A stretch of DNA of 64,000 bases. Origin: CBDAPE01 sp965198325. GTDB taxonomy: Bacteria; Pseudomonadota; Alphaproteobacteria; UBA828; JAPUJA01. The translations under genes and the position numbers were made by a program. The notes under the pieces are model-generated. The model worked only from the letters and a program-made list of their open reading frames with translations, made no database searches and was not told the DNA's origin. The stretch lies in NCBI GenBank assembly GCA_965198325.1, contig CBDAPE010000018.1, positions 496,001 to 560,000 of the forward strand, read 5' to 3'. Below, in pieces: positions 36,031-44,868 of this stretch; position 1 is the first letter of the stretch; each line of letters begins with the position of its first letter.

Positions 36031-36469
36031 TGTCAACGGCGGAGCCAAAATCAGTCCAGTTGGGCGGCAACGCCGTCAGCGTCTCAAGATCTTGCTCAAG
36101 CCGTTCACCGGTGGTTTTGGCCGCGCCATTAGTTCGTCGAGCCGCGCAACGGCCGAACAGCCATCTTCCCGGTAGTCCGGACCGGAATAGGTCCCTACGG
36201 CACGCCGGGCCACCCGCGGTGAGGTGCCTCCGCCGATGCGTAATCCTTTCCGTTATTTCAACAGTTCACCCCAGGTGATCCGCCTCGCGGTGATGATGGG
36301 CGCTGTCAATTCCATGGCTCTATACGAACCGGATCGCAAAACATAAGGAGATTGCGCGTCGAGCAAATTCGGGGCACGCTCGGCTGGTCCGGGAGGTTCC
36401 ATATGGAAAATCCCGGTTCACTCTTGTTCCGACTTTTCGACGGTTTCTCTGGATTCGCAGGAAAACGAT

Positions 36470-37693
36470 TTGAGCGTTAATTCCGAAGCCGCGAAGGGGC
36501 CCGCCACCCGTTGGGACGTAGTGGCGCTGGCGGTGATGGCTGGGGTGATGGTCGGGCTCACGGTGGGCAAGGTGCCGCCCGCGCTGGGCATGATCGGCGC
36601 CGACCTTGGGCTGGACAAGGTGACCGCCGGCTGGATCGCCTCGATCTTCTTTGTCTTTGGCGCGGGCTTCGCTGTGATAGCGGGTATGCTGGGCAGCCGG
36701 ACCGGCGCGCGGGCGATGGTGACCGGGGGCCTGCTCGCCATGGTGATCGGCGCGCTCATCGGCGCCTTCGCGGCATCCGCCGGCCTGCTGCTGGCGAGCC
36801 GCGTGATCGAGGGCATCGGCTTCGCGACCGTGGCGGTGGCCGCGCCCAAGATCATCTTCGACGCGAGCCGGCCCACCGACCGAGACTTGGCGCTGGGCAT
36901 CTGGAGCAGCTTCGTGCCCACGGGTATGGCGATCGCCATGGTGGCGACGCCCCTGCTGCTGGATTCCGTGGGCTGGCGCGGGATATGGCTGATCGCCGCC
37001 GGGGTGGTCCTGTTCTTCATCCTGCTCGTGGGTTTCGGCACCAGCCCGCGCCGTTGGCCCGACCAGCCCCGGGCCGACCCGAACACGCCGCTCGACTGGG
37101 CGGGCGCGCGCGAAACCCTGGCCCGGTCCGTGCTCTGGTTCTATGCCGGCGCGTTCATGCTGTACTCGGTCACGTGGTTCGCCGTCGCGGCGTGGCTGCC
37201 CACCTTTCTGGTCGAAACGCAAGAGCGGAGCGCCATGGCCGCCGGGCTGTTCACGGCGCTGGTCGTGGCTGTGAACATAGGTGGGAACCTGTCGGGCGCT
37301 TGGCTATTGTTCAAGGGCGTACCCCGCTGGAGCCTGATCGTGACGGCCAACGCAACCATGGGGGTGACTGCCGCCCTCATCCTGGGACCGTTCGCGCCCG
37401 AGGTGGCCAAGATCCCGCTCGCCATCGTGTTCAGCCTGGTGAGCGGGGTTTTGCCGGCCGCCGTGATCGCGGGCGCGGCGGCGCACGCGCCCAAGCCCCA
37501 TCTGGTCGCCATGGCGAGCGGCTTCGCGATCCAGGGCTGTGCGATCGGCATGCTGATCGGCCCGCCGCTTATTGCCATCGTGGTCGGTGCCGCGGGGAGC
37601 TGGGAGCAGGCCTGGTGGGCGATGCTGATCTGCCCAGCGCTGGGCCTCGGCATCGCGGCGCGGGTGTGGGGGATGGAGCGGGGCGATAATTAA
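36470..37693 (+). CDS. MFS transporter (CynX/NarK-like)
   Basis: A 407-residue protein with twelve hydrophobic segments. The loop GMLGSRTGARAMVTGGLLAM near residue 73 is MFS motif A-like, and RVIEGIGFATVAVAAPKII at 109-127 resembles the cyanate/nitrate transporter branch. WLPTFLVETQERSAMAAGLF marks the start of the second half. The substrate is unknown. The start is a TTG at 36470 preceded by AGGAAAA; no in-frame ATG lies close. It is a single gene with an IS256 insertion 31 bases after its stop. Confidence 0.85.
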   Translation: MSVNSEAAKGPATRWDVVALAVMAGVMVGLTVGKVPPALGMIGADLGLDKVTAGWIASIFFVFGAGFAVIAGMLGSRTGARAMVTGGLLAMVIGALIGAFAASAGLLLASRVIEGIGFATVAVAAPKIIFDASRPTDRDLALGIWSSFVPTGMAIAMVATPLLLDSVGWRGIWLIAAGVVLFFILLVGFGTSPRRWPDQPRADPNTPLDWAGARETLARSVLWFYAGAFMLYSVTWFAVAAWLPTFLVETQERSAMAAGLFTALVVAVNIGGNLSGAWLLFKGVPRWSLIVTANATMGVTAALILGPFAPEVAKIPLAIVFSLVSGVLPAAVIAGAAAHAPKPHLVAMASGFAIQGCAIGMLIGPPLIAIVVGAAGSWEQAWWAMLICPALGLGIAARVWGMERGDN

Positions 37694-37724
37694 GTCTGAT
37701 TAGACTGTGAACGGCGGAGCATAT

Positions 37725-39118
37725 GGCTGTGTCTCGAAAGTGGTGGAAATTTGAGGGTGGCGTAATCTCCGGGTGACAAGACAACCACCCAACCGGCGGC
37801 TAGCACCGCCAAGGAGATCACGCCATGAAGAACACTACCGAGACTTCCGTGCTTTCGCTACTGGCCAATGACGCCGGCTATGATCCGATCGAGGACCGGC
37901 TGCGGGAGAACATCAGATCCACGATCGAGGCCGTTTTTGAGGAGGAACTTGCGCAGTTTCTCGGGCGCTGCCGATACGGTCGAGAGGACGCGCTTCGGCA
38001 AGGGTATCGGAACGGGCACCGGAAGCGGCAACTGACGGGGACATTCGGGACCGAGAGGGTGAGCGTGCCGCGTGCGCGGATCGTTGAGGAAGACGGTCGG
38101 GCGTCGGAATGGCGTTCGCGGGCGCTGCCGCGCTACCAGCGGCTGACCAGAAAGGCCGAGGCGCTGATCGCTTCGGTGTATCTGTCCGGAACCAACACGC
38201 GGCGGGTGAAACGCGCGCTGTTCGGGCTCTTCCGGGGTTCTGTGAGCAAGGACGTTGTGAGCCGGGCGTGGCGCAAGGTGAAGGTCGATTGGGACGCCTG
38301 GTGCAGCCGTGGCCTCGCGGATGAGGATATTGTTCGGCTGATCCTTGACGGCACTGTGATCAAGACCCGACTGGACCGCAAGGCCACCAACATCTCGGTT
38401 CTCGCGGCTATAGGGGTGCGCCAGGATGGCCAGAAGGTCTTGCTTTCGATCGGGAATATGGGCGGAGAAAGCCAGGCGGCGTGGCGCCAGTTCCTCGACG
38501 ACCTTGATGCGCGTGGACTGAAACGGCCCGGGTTTGTCATCGTCGATGGCGCGCCGGGGCTGGAGGCGGCTCTGTCGGCGCTTTGGGGCGATGACCTTCC
38601 CGTTCAACGCTGCACCGTGCACAAGCACCGCAACCTTCTGGGTCATGCTCCCAAACACATGCATGACGAGCTGAGCGAAGATTACCGCGATATGATCTAT
38701 GCCGACACTGCCTCCGAGGTGGAAACCCGCCGCAAGGCGCTTGTCCGCAAGTGGCGGCTGAAATGCAGGGCCGCCGCGGACAGCCTCGCGGAAGCGGGCG
38801 ACAAGCTCTTTACCTTCACGCGCCTGTCCAAGAGCCAATGGAAATCAGCCCGAACGACCAACGCCATTGAGCGTCTCAACGAGGAGTTCAAGCGCCGGAT
38901 CAAAACACAGACCGTGCTGCCGTGTCCCGAAACAGTGCCGATGCTCCTCTGGGCGCTCCTCGCTTCCGGCCAAATCCAGATGCGCAAAGTCGATGGATGG
39001 GAAACCCTCGATCAGCTAATCGCCGACGAAACCCTTGACCGCGCAGCCTGACCGCCGCAAAACTCAACCCGCTCGGAGAGGCGCCAAAACCAATTTCCAC
39101 CACTTTCGAGACACAGCC
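37725..39118 (+). mobile_element. IS256-family element (1394 bp)
   Basis: The terminal inverted repeats GGCTGTGTCTCGAAAGTGG and its reverse complement are at 37725 and 39118. A perfect 8-bp target duplication GAGCATAT lies at 37717-37724 and 39119-39126. It contains one complete transposase gene. Its intact ends and duplication mark a recent insertion that disrupted no gene. Confidence 0.95.
37825..39051 (+). CDS. IS256-family transposase
   Basis: This 408-residue protein is a typical IS256 (mutator-type) transposase: FLGRCRYGREDALRQGYRNG at the N-terminus, SVPRARIVEEDGRASEW, then the DDE core with LILDGTVIKTRLDRK (first Asp), FVIVDGAPGLEAAL (second Asp), RCTVHKHRNLLGH, and NAIERLNEEFKRRIKTQ (Glu). 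The length and order are complete. The ATG follows AAGGAG by 8 bases. A premature stop or frameshift is not seen, so it is probably active. Confidence 0.95.
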   Translation: MKNTTETSVLSLLANDAGYDPIEDRLRENIRSTIEAVFEEELAQFLGRCRYGREDALRQGYRNGHRKRQLTGTFGTERVSVPRARIVEEDGRASEWRSRALPRYQRLTRKAEALIASVYLSGTNTRRVKRALFGLFRGSVSKDVVSRAWRKVKVDWDAWCSRGLADEDIVRLILDGTVIKTRLDRKATNISVLAAIGVRQDGQKVLLSIGNMGGESQAAWRQFLDDLDARGLKRPGFVIVDGAPGLEAALSALWGDDLPVQRCTVHKHRNLLGHAPKHMHDELSEDYRDMIYADTASEVETRRKALVRKWRLKCRAAADSLAEAGDKLFTFTRLSKSQWKSARTTNAIERLNEEFKRRIKTQTVLPCPETVPMLLWALLASGQIQMRKVDGWETLDQLIADETLDRAA

Positions 39119-39126
39119 GAGCATAT

Positions 39127-39454
39127 GGGACGGAATTGTCATGTACAGACAGTCGGCGCTACCACCGTCCATAGCGGTTCACTGTTCAATAACCGCTGAA
39201 CCTGTGTCGTTCGGCGCGGAATGTTGACACCTGTGAGCCGTGAGAAATCAACAAGTTAACGCGCCGATCGGCGTTGATCCCGCGGACCGACTGACGGTGT
39301 TATCAGGCGATAGATTCCGGCGGTTTCAGGTCCCGTTATCGCAGGCAATTCTCGGGTCTGGCGGTCCGTGAGGTGAGCATGGAGCCGTCGCTGCCGTAGA
39401 GCACTGCGCCGGGCCCTGGCATGAGCGTATCGACGGGCCCGCCCGTTTCGCTGC
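39127..39454. other. no recognisable gene
   Basis: About 330 bases between IS256 and the membrane protein gene. Minus-strand open frames here continue from the next gene in another frame and show no family features; no IS end or RNA gene was seen. Confidence 0.35.
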
Positions 39455-39841
39455 CTAACCGATAGTGCGCTGGCGACGCCTGCCGCGGCGCAGGAATGCG
39501 TACGTTACCCAGGCTGGCAGGCTGATCAACGCCGCATAGGTCGCGATCGCCACGGGGCCGAGCAGGCCCGTGAACAGTGACGACATCGCCGTCGCGGGCG
39601 CCAGCACGGCGAACGCCAGCCAAGCCGCACCCGAATATGCCGTCTGCCGGAGCCGGTACCAGGCTAGCGCCAGCGGCAGACCGCAGGGTGCCGCCATGGC
39701 AAGCGGCAGCCACGCATAGAACTCTACCGGCCAGGGCGTGCCGCGGACCGCCACTATGACAGCGACCCCGGCCGGCAGCCACGCCAGAGAGAATACGCCG
39801 AACACGAGGCGAGCGAGAACGGACGGGGTCAAAACGGGCAT
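39455..39841 (-). CDS. small integral membrane protein of unknown function
   Basis: A 128-residue protein with four hydrophobic segments: ARLVFGVFSLAWLPAGVAVI, AWLPLAMAAPCGLPLALAWY, GAAWLAFAVLAPATAMSSLF and GLLGPVAIATYAALISLPAW, ending in a basic tail RRGRRRQRTIG. It resembles nothing I can name. It begins at ATG 39841. No neighbour suggests its role. Confidence 0.55.
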   Translation of the reverse strand: MPVLTPSVLARLVFGVFSLAWLPAGVAVIVAVRGTPWPVEFYAWLPLAMAAPCGLPLALAWYRLRQTAYSGAAWLAFAVLAPATAMSSLFTGLLGPVAIATYAALISLPAWVTYAFLRRGRRRQRTIG

Positions 39842-39943
39842 GCGGAATCAACCACGTCGAACGCCGCGAAAGTGAGGGTCCGAACCGGACCGCGCAAGTG
39901 GCAAGCACCGCGCCCGGCCCCGGCGGGGCGAGGAAAGGAAAGC

Positions 39944-40376
39944 ATGGAGAGGGCTATCCTTGATCGAAGATATTGGGACGGCGTGGGACCTGAACCAAAG
40001 GAGACTCTGGCACATCTATTTGACCATTCTATGCGGTGGATTTGCAGTGGTGCAAGCGCTGGTGCTCGATGGTCCGGTGATCGGGAGGTCCTTCTTGATG
40101 ACAGGTCTTGATACCGGGTTGTTATTTGTGTGTCCGCAAGCGGCTATGTTACTGGATTACGAGATGCTGCAGACTAAAATGATCCGTCTCAGCTTTCCAC
40201 GGACTGCTGCTCGGCAAGGAGCTGCCCATGAGCGGGATAGACGCTTCCGACGCGCTCGGACGACGGCGAGCCACGTCCACCTGGTGGGGGATCCGGGTGG
40301 GGCGTCCGTCTTCAAGATCGTCGACAGCAGCGGGGCGGATGTTTCAGCGGGAGGAACCACTTCCGACGCCGCGTGA
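39944..40376 (+). other. doubtful coding region
   Basis: An ATG at 39944 follows a strong AGGAAAGG site but opens a frame of only 55 codons (MERAILDRRYWDGVGPEPKE). A TTG at 39960 in another frame gives 138 codons with one possible membrane segment (LWHIYLTILCGGFAVVQALV). A frameshifted gene or chance frames are both possible. Confidence 0.3.
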
Positions 40377-40454
40377 TGGGGCGTAATCTCGGTCCGTCAA
40401 CCGCTCCGCTGTCGGCGCGAACGGCGGGATGCAGGGGACGTCATATCCACGGTG

Positions 40455-40793
40455 TCAGCCGTCGAGGGAAGCGAGCGCTTCGACCCTGGACGGATACATG
40501 GCGATGATCCTGTCGAAACCGCTCATCTCGAAGACCTCCCGGATCCGACCCGACAGAGAGCAGAGTGCGAACTTCGCGTTCCGGTTTCCGAGGGTCTTGT
40601 CGGTCAAGAGGATGGCGCGAAGGCCCGCGCTGTTGATGTAGGTGAGCTTCTCGAAGTCCATGATCACTGCGCGATCGCTTTCCTCGATCGCTGTTTTGAT
40701 GGCTTTCTCGAACTCAACGGCATTGGAGCCATCGATGCGGCCGTCTACCCGGGCGAACAAAACACCGTCTTGCCGTTCGGTCGTCACATCCAT
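40455..40793 (-). CDS. STAS-domain anti-sigma factor antagonist
   Basis: A 112-residue single STAS domain. FARVDGRIDGSNAVEFEKAI, IMDFEKLTYINSAGLRAILL and the final IREVFEMSGFDRIIAMYPSR match SpoIIAA/RsbV-type antagonists. The Ser in YINSAGLR is the site normally phosphorylated by the cognate HATPase kinase, which then switches partner. A HATPase anti-sigma factor is encoded 500 bases away at 41295 on the other strand, so the two probably form one partner-switching module. Such modules in alphaproteobacteria control stress or envelope regulation; the sigma factor or phosphatase partner is not in the window. Confidence 0.9.
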   Translation of the reverse strand: MDVTTERQDGVLFARVDGRIDGSNAVEFEKAIKTAIEESDRAVIMDFEKLTYINSAGLRAILLTDKTLGNRNAKFALCSLSGRIREVFEMSGFDRIIAMYPSRVEALASLDG

Positions 40794-40925
40794 CGTCTTC
40801 GCCTCCCCAAAGCCTCTCGACGCAATTGACCGGCTCCCACCGGGTGGTCCAGTCTGAAAGTTAGTTCATGTTCGGTCTTGTCTCCAGTGGGAACGTGACG
40901 GTGCTGTCGAGAACACGCTGGGTTC

Positions 40926-41060
40926 ATCGTTACCGAGCGTCTTCGCTCATACCGTGCTGCGATGAAGGTCGTCGGCAAGGCTGTTAATCAGGCGTGCGGC
41001 CGCGGGCTCAACAAGCGGGCCGAAAATTCTCACCAGCCGGTCCGGCGCATTCGACCTTCG
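40926..41060 (+). pseudogene. decayed IS6-like transposase fragment
   Basis: The plus strand reads ERLRSYRAAMKVVGKAVNQA and GLNKRAENSHQPVRRIRPSK, corresponding to TDRLRSYGAAMKEIG and NNRAENSHQPFRRREG of the IS6 transposases here. It is strongly diverged and belongs to an older lineage. It lies between the STAS and HATPase genes. The remaining 41061-41294 stretch has no clear gene. Confidence 0.7.
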
Positions 41061-41294
41061 AAGGTCCCTGCGGCACGAGCCTGGTGCCGGTACTGCGGCG
41101 TTGGGAGGACGCCGGTTTCGCTTAACAGGCGGGCGGTGGGAGCGCGGGCGCCCGTCGCGATCCGGTGATCGGCTGGGTTACTGGAGGCACATATCTGGAC
41201 CGGGGAACACTCGGTGATAAGCTATCCGGTCAAGCCGGTGACGGACTTCTTCTACCGCTCGCTCCGCGAGGAGTGAGCCGCGTATCTGCTTCGA

Positions 41295-41765
41295 ATGGAC
41301 GAGGCCTTGGACGACGACACTCTGGAAATCTCGCTCGTCAACGATCTGCGGGAGATCGCCGGCGTCGCCGCGCGGATTGACGGCTTCTGTTCGGCTCGGG
41401 ATATGGCGCCGCAGATCGGCTATGCGGTCAACCTGTCGATCGACGAGATCCTGACCAACACCATCAGCTATGGCTATGATGACGACGACCCGCACCGGAT
41501 CGAGATCACCGTACGTCTGGAAGGCGAAAAGCTCGTCGTCGTGATCGTGGACGACAGCAGGACATTCGATCCATCGCAGATGCGGGATCCCGATATTGAG
41601 GCGTCCATCGAAGATCGAGCCGTGGGTGGGCTCGGCCTCTTTCTGGTGCAACAGATGATGGACAGCGTCGAATACCAGCGGAGAGATGGATGCAACGTCG
41701 TGACGCTGACGAAGAACACGACTGAAGGAGCCAAGAAGCAGTTGGCCGTTAAGAAGCCGGTTTGA
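41295..41765 (+). CDS. HATPase-domain anti-sigma factor kinase (RsbW/SpoIIAB-like)
   Basis: A 156-residue GHKL-fold protein. The N box is VNLSIDEILTNTISYGYDDD, where the conserved Asn is present; the G1 region is VVIVDDSRTFDPSQM and the G2-like loop DRAVGGLGLFLVQQMMDSVE. These features define HATPase_c_2 anti-sigma kinases that phosphorylate a STAS antagonist. The likely partner is the STAS protein at 40455-40793. The ATG at 41295 was chosen. It is followed directly by IS630 remnants. A basic tail (EGAKKQLAVKKPV) ends the protein. Confidence 0.88.
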   Translation: MDEALDDDTLEISLVNDLREIAGVAARIDGFCSARDMAPQIGYAVNLSIDEILTNTISYGYDDDDPHRIEITVRLEGEKLVVVIVDDSRTFDPSQMRDPDIEASIEDRAVGGLGLFLVQQMMDSVEYQRRDGCNVVTLTKNTTEGAKKQLAVKKPV

Positions 41766-41809
41766 GTTTTGCCATTGGCATCATGGCGACCAGTCGAGAG
41801 CAGCCCTGT

Positions 41810-42020
41810 TCCTGGGCCCATGGGGCAGTGCGCTGGCGGCTGATAGATCTCGTCCAATGGGTCCGGGACGAGTTCGGTATCTCGATCGCCACGCAGACCA
41901 TGAGACGGGAGTTGCGGGCCATGGAATACCGCAAATCGTCCGCACGGCCGCGCCATCATGGTCAGGCAAGGGATGCAATCCCAGCGTTTAAAAAACTTCC
42001 CCGCCGCGTTGGCGGAGATC
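41810..42020 (+). pseudogene. IS630-type transposase N-terminal fragment
   Basis: The plus strand reads RLIDLVQWVRDEFGISIATQ, TMRRELRAMEYRKSSARPRH and HGQ, the second helix-turn-helix part of IS630 transposases. The continuation (KNFPAALAEIEA) is in another frame, so the copy is frameshifted and has lost the catalytic domain. Confidence 0.72.
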
Positions 42021-42220
42021 GAAGCGATGCCCGTCTCCATCGTGCCGGTGGTTGGGAACGGCGGCGACGCCCTCCCGGATATCGAACCGCCGCCCCGCTC
42101 AGGCCCGCTCTCGCTCATGGCGGCGCGTGGCGCCACGTGAGACAACAGCAATTACAGCCCGGGGTGTATAGGATAGGTTCCGGGAATCTGGAAGCTTGCG
42201 GGGGAGCAGATCGACCGGCC

Positions 42221-42577
42221 ATGAAACGGAGACCGCGCCTTCCCGAGGCCGTGCCGGCTTGGGCCACGTGGCGCTGCTTGGCAGTAGTCCTGATTGCGAC
42301 CGGTGCATCGATGGTCTTCGGGAGGGCGAACGCGGGTGACTTCTACCTGCGGGCCGGACTCGGTCTCGACCACCCGGCGGAGACTACGTTCACGGACCGT
42401 GATTGTTCGAGCACGTCTCCGGCGGCGCTGTATGGCTGCGACGGGGGCGGCGATGGCGCTCCCTATCGTTCGCTCGGCGATTTCGGGACGGCGGACGCTG
42501 TGGAAGTCGGGCTCGGCTACGCCGCCGCCGCGCTGCGGCTGGAAGCACTGGTGGAATACCGCTCCCGCTTCGCCGTG
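42221..42577 (+). pseudogene. outer-membrane beta-barrel protein, paralogue 3, truncated by IS21
   Basis: From ATG 42221 the frame gives a signal peptide (LAVVLIATGASMVFGRANAG), the mature start DFYLRAGLGLDHPAETTF, two Cys in the first loop, DAVEVGLGYAAAALRLEALV and EYRSRFAV, the same order as the barrels at 17643 and 28725. At about 42577 it runs into an IS21 fragment, so roughly 200 C-terminal residues and the terminal Phe signal are lost. Confidence 0.8.
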
Positions 42578-42936
42578 TGCCGTTGCTTGTGGTGGCTGGT
42601 CCGATCGTCTTCCAGAATCCGATCGATGATCCCCGTGAACGGACCCCGCTTCGGCCGCCGTGGCGGCTTGCCGCGGTGAGACCCCGGCGGCACCGAGAAC
42701 GACAGCATCTTGCGGACCGTCTTGCGGTCCAGCCCGAACACCCGCGAGGCCTCGCGGGTGCTCATTCCCTCGACACGACACGCCCGCCGAACCCGCGCGT
42801 ACAAATCCACCCGATACATCCCCCCGCCTTCCAGTCAGAGCAGCCCTGACAGAAGGCTATAGACGGTCCCATTTTGGTCCGCCACAGCCGGATCAACCGG
42901 CCGCTTCAGTGGGGGATTATTGCGCCGCCGTTCTCA
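42578..42936 (-). mobile_element. IS21 right-end fragment with istA start
   Basis: Nearly identical to the first 360 bases of the IS21 copies A-C, including the terminus TGAGAACGGCGGCGC (reverse strand, ending at 42936) and the istA start MYRVDLYARVRRACRVEGMS. It is cut after about 80 codons at 42577. One coding difference is SHRGKPPRR here against SRRGKPPRR in the other copies. Confidence 0.88.
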
Positions 42937-43157
42937 CCTCGACCCGAGGGATTACCGGCCGGCACGGCAGTAGAGAGCCGGAGGGGAAACCTAGACGCGT
43001 GTGGCGGGGGGACCCTCGTGCGGTAGGGCCGGAAAAGGGGGTTGGGACCGGACCGCCGGCGACCGCTCGGGGACCTAGAGGATGGCCGACGCAAGGGAGG
43101 AAGGGTCGGGCGTTCCCAATTCGAAGGTGTCGAGCGGACCTGCGGCGCCGCAACCCC
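42937..43157. other. unassigned GC-rich stretch
   Basis: About 220 bases with several short GC stems and no coding features. I looked for RNase P, 6S and tRNA hallmarks and did not find them. Confidence 0.3.
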
Positions 43158-43586
43158 TCACTGGCGTGCAATGGAGTCCTGAAGATCGTTCGGTGCTAGT
43201 GTAAACGGATTCCCGATCAGGTCGGGGCTCCACCGCTTGTGCGGAACGCCGGCTGCTTTCGCCATTGCCTGGGCGAGCGGGACGAAATGCTCGGCACGGA
43301 ATCCGCCGCCGAGCTCACCGCGGAAATCGGCTATGGCACGTTCGACGTCCTCCTCGCCGGCAAAGACTACGGGAATCTCATTGAGCGCGGTGAAGACGGC
43401 GCCGTCCGGATGGGCCCTCCCTGGCGTCAGCTGCCAACGATAGCCCATGAGTCTGCGGAGCACGTCGCGTTTCATTTCCAGACGATCCCGGTTCCGGCTG
43501 TAGCGATGGGACAAGAGTGCGCCGAGCGCAGCACCGAGGAGCGCCGCCAGCGCGGCGACAGCTTCGGATGGAATTGGACACTCCGG
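43158..43586 (-). pseudogene. DUF6680-like protein, 5' end cut by IS3
   Basis: Reading from the IS3 edge the frame has a hydrophobic helix (AVAALAALLGAALGALLS), then RDRLEMKRDVLRRLMGYRWQ, AVFTALNEIPVVFAGEEDVE and RAIADFRGELGG. The RLMG...ALNEIPVVF pattern resembles proteins with an N-terminal membrane helix and a DUF6680 domain. A TTG inside the helix could start a 118-residue protein, but the native start was probably lost to the IS3 element. The function is unknown. Confidence 0.5.
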
Positions 43587-43615
43587 TGGCCTGCCCCCGA
43601 TTAGTGGTCCAGCGC

Positions 43616-44521
43616 TTAAGTTAGAGTTTGGCGCGGGTTAAGTTGATGGGCCGCCCGTAGCCCCTCAACAGGGTAGGTTGGCCCCTCAACGTTTGGCAAG
43701 ATGGTTTCTGGGGCCGGCGGTCTGTATCCGAGCGAGCTATGCGGCCGGATGGTATTATAGTGATGGCGCCATCGTTCGATCAGCACTTTGGCCTGCTTCA
43801 GTGTAGAGAAGATCTCCGTGTTCAGGATTTCGTCCCGGAGCTTTGAGTTGAAGCTCTCGTTGTATCCGTTCTCCCAAGGTGACCCGGGCTCGATATAGAG
43901 GGTCTTGACGCCGATCCTGCCGAGCCAGTCGCGGACGGCATGAGCGGTAAACTCTGAGCCGTTGTCGGAACGGATATGATCCGGCGGGCCATGTTGGACG
44001 AAGAGCTCGGTCAGACAATGGAGGACATTGTCCGAGTTCAATCTTCGCTCGACGACAACGGCCATGCACCGCCTGGTGAACTCATCGATCACGGTGAGCA
44101 TGCGGAACGTCCTCCCATCGTGTGTTCGATCCATGACGAAGTCATAGGACCAGACGTGATTGGGCCAGCACGGCCGCAGACGGATGCAGGATCCGTCGTT
44201 GAGCCACAGCCTGCCCCGTTTCGGTTTCTTCTGTGGGAGCTTCAGCCCCTCCCGCCGCCAGATGCGCTGGACCCGCTTGGCGTTCACGTGCCAACCTTCG
44301 GTCCTGAGCAAGGCAGTGATCCGCCGATCGCCATATCTGCCATACTGGCTGGCCAAGCGGATGATCGCGGCCGTGAGGGCCTCTTCATCATCCCGACCAC
44401 GGGGTCTCTTGCGCTGGGTTGAGCGATGTTGGCCTGCAACAGCACAGGCCCGTCGCTCGGAGATCCCCAGTTCGGCCTGGAGATGATCAACACACTGCCG
44501 GCGACGGGCGGGGCTTAGCAA
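43616..44521 (-). CDS. IS3 orfB transposase (intact)
   Basis: A 301-residue DDE integrase-type transposase: WSYDFVMDRTHDGRTFRMLT (first Asp), HIRSDNGSEFTAHAVRDWLG (second Asp), SPWENGYNESFNSKLRDEIL (Glu in ENGY) and a complete C-terminus with HYNTIRPHSSLGYRPP. It is expressed as OrfAB by frameshifting from orfA, which overlaps by 7 bases. It could act in trans on the defective copy 1. Confidence 0.93.
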   Translation of the reverse strand: MLSPARRRQCVDHLQAELGISERRACAVAGQHRSTQRKRPRGRDDEEALTAAIIRLASQYGRYGDRRITALLRTEGWHVNAKRVQRIWRREGLKLPQKKPKRGRLWLNDGSCIRLRPCWPNHVWSYDFVMDRTHDGRTFRMLTVIDEFTRRCMAVVVERRLNSDNVLHCLTELFVQHGPPDHIRSDNGSEFTAHAVRDWLGRIGVKTLYIEPGSPWENGYNESFNSKLRDEILNTEIFSTLKQAKVLIERWRHHYNTIRPHSSLGYRPPAPETILPNVEGPTYPVEGLRAAHQLNPRQTLT

Positions 44522-44793
44522 TTTCCCTCAAGCGCCTCTTTCAAGATCAGCTTATCCAACGTCAGATCCGAGATCGCCTTGCGGAGACGGCCATTCTCCT
44601 TCTCCAGGTCCTTCAGACGCTTGGCCTGGTCAGTACGAAGGCCGCCATATTCCTTGCGCCAGCGATAGTAACTCTGCTCCGATACGCCGAGCGTGCGACA
44701 AGCTTGACCAACCGACTGGCCCTGCGCCAAAGCCACCTCGGCTTCGCGCAACATGCTGATAATCCGTTCTGAGGTGTAGCGTTTACGGCTCAT
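44515..44793 (-). CDS. IS3 orfA (copy 2)
   Basis: This 92-residue helix-turn-helix protein is the same as the one at 8778-9056, with the start after AAGGAGG. Confidence 0.92.
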   Translation of the reverse strand: MSRKRYTSERIISMLREAEVALAQGQSVGQACRTLGVSEQSYYRWRKEYGGLRTDQAKRLKDLEKENGRLRKAISDLTLDKLILKEALEGNC

Positions 44794-44868
44794 TTCGTCC
44801 TCCTTTCGAGGGGGCAAAATGCGCCAAACTCTTCAATAAATCTGGACCACTTTTAGGGGGTCACTCCA

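Larger units (their letters stand above)
43587..44868 (-). mobile_element. IS3-family element, copy 2 (1282 bp, intact)
   Basis: Same ends and genes as copy 1 at 7842, in the same orientation, but without the 8-bp duplication, so orfB is open. The flanks show no target duplication (CCGG on the left, GCTT on the right). Both flanking genes are truncated at the element, which suggests a deletion or recombination beside it. Confidence 0.93.

Noticed and set aside
42937..43157. A structured RNA gene
   Set aside because: Several GC stems are expected at this base composition and no known RNA hallmark was found.
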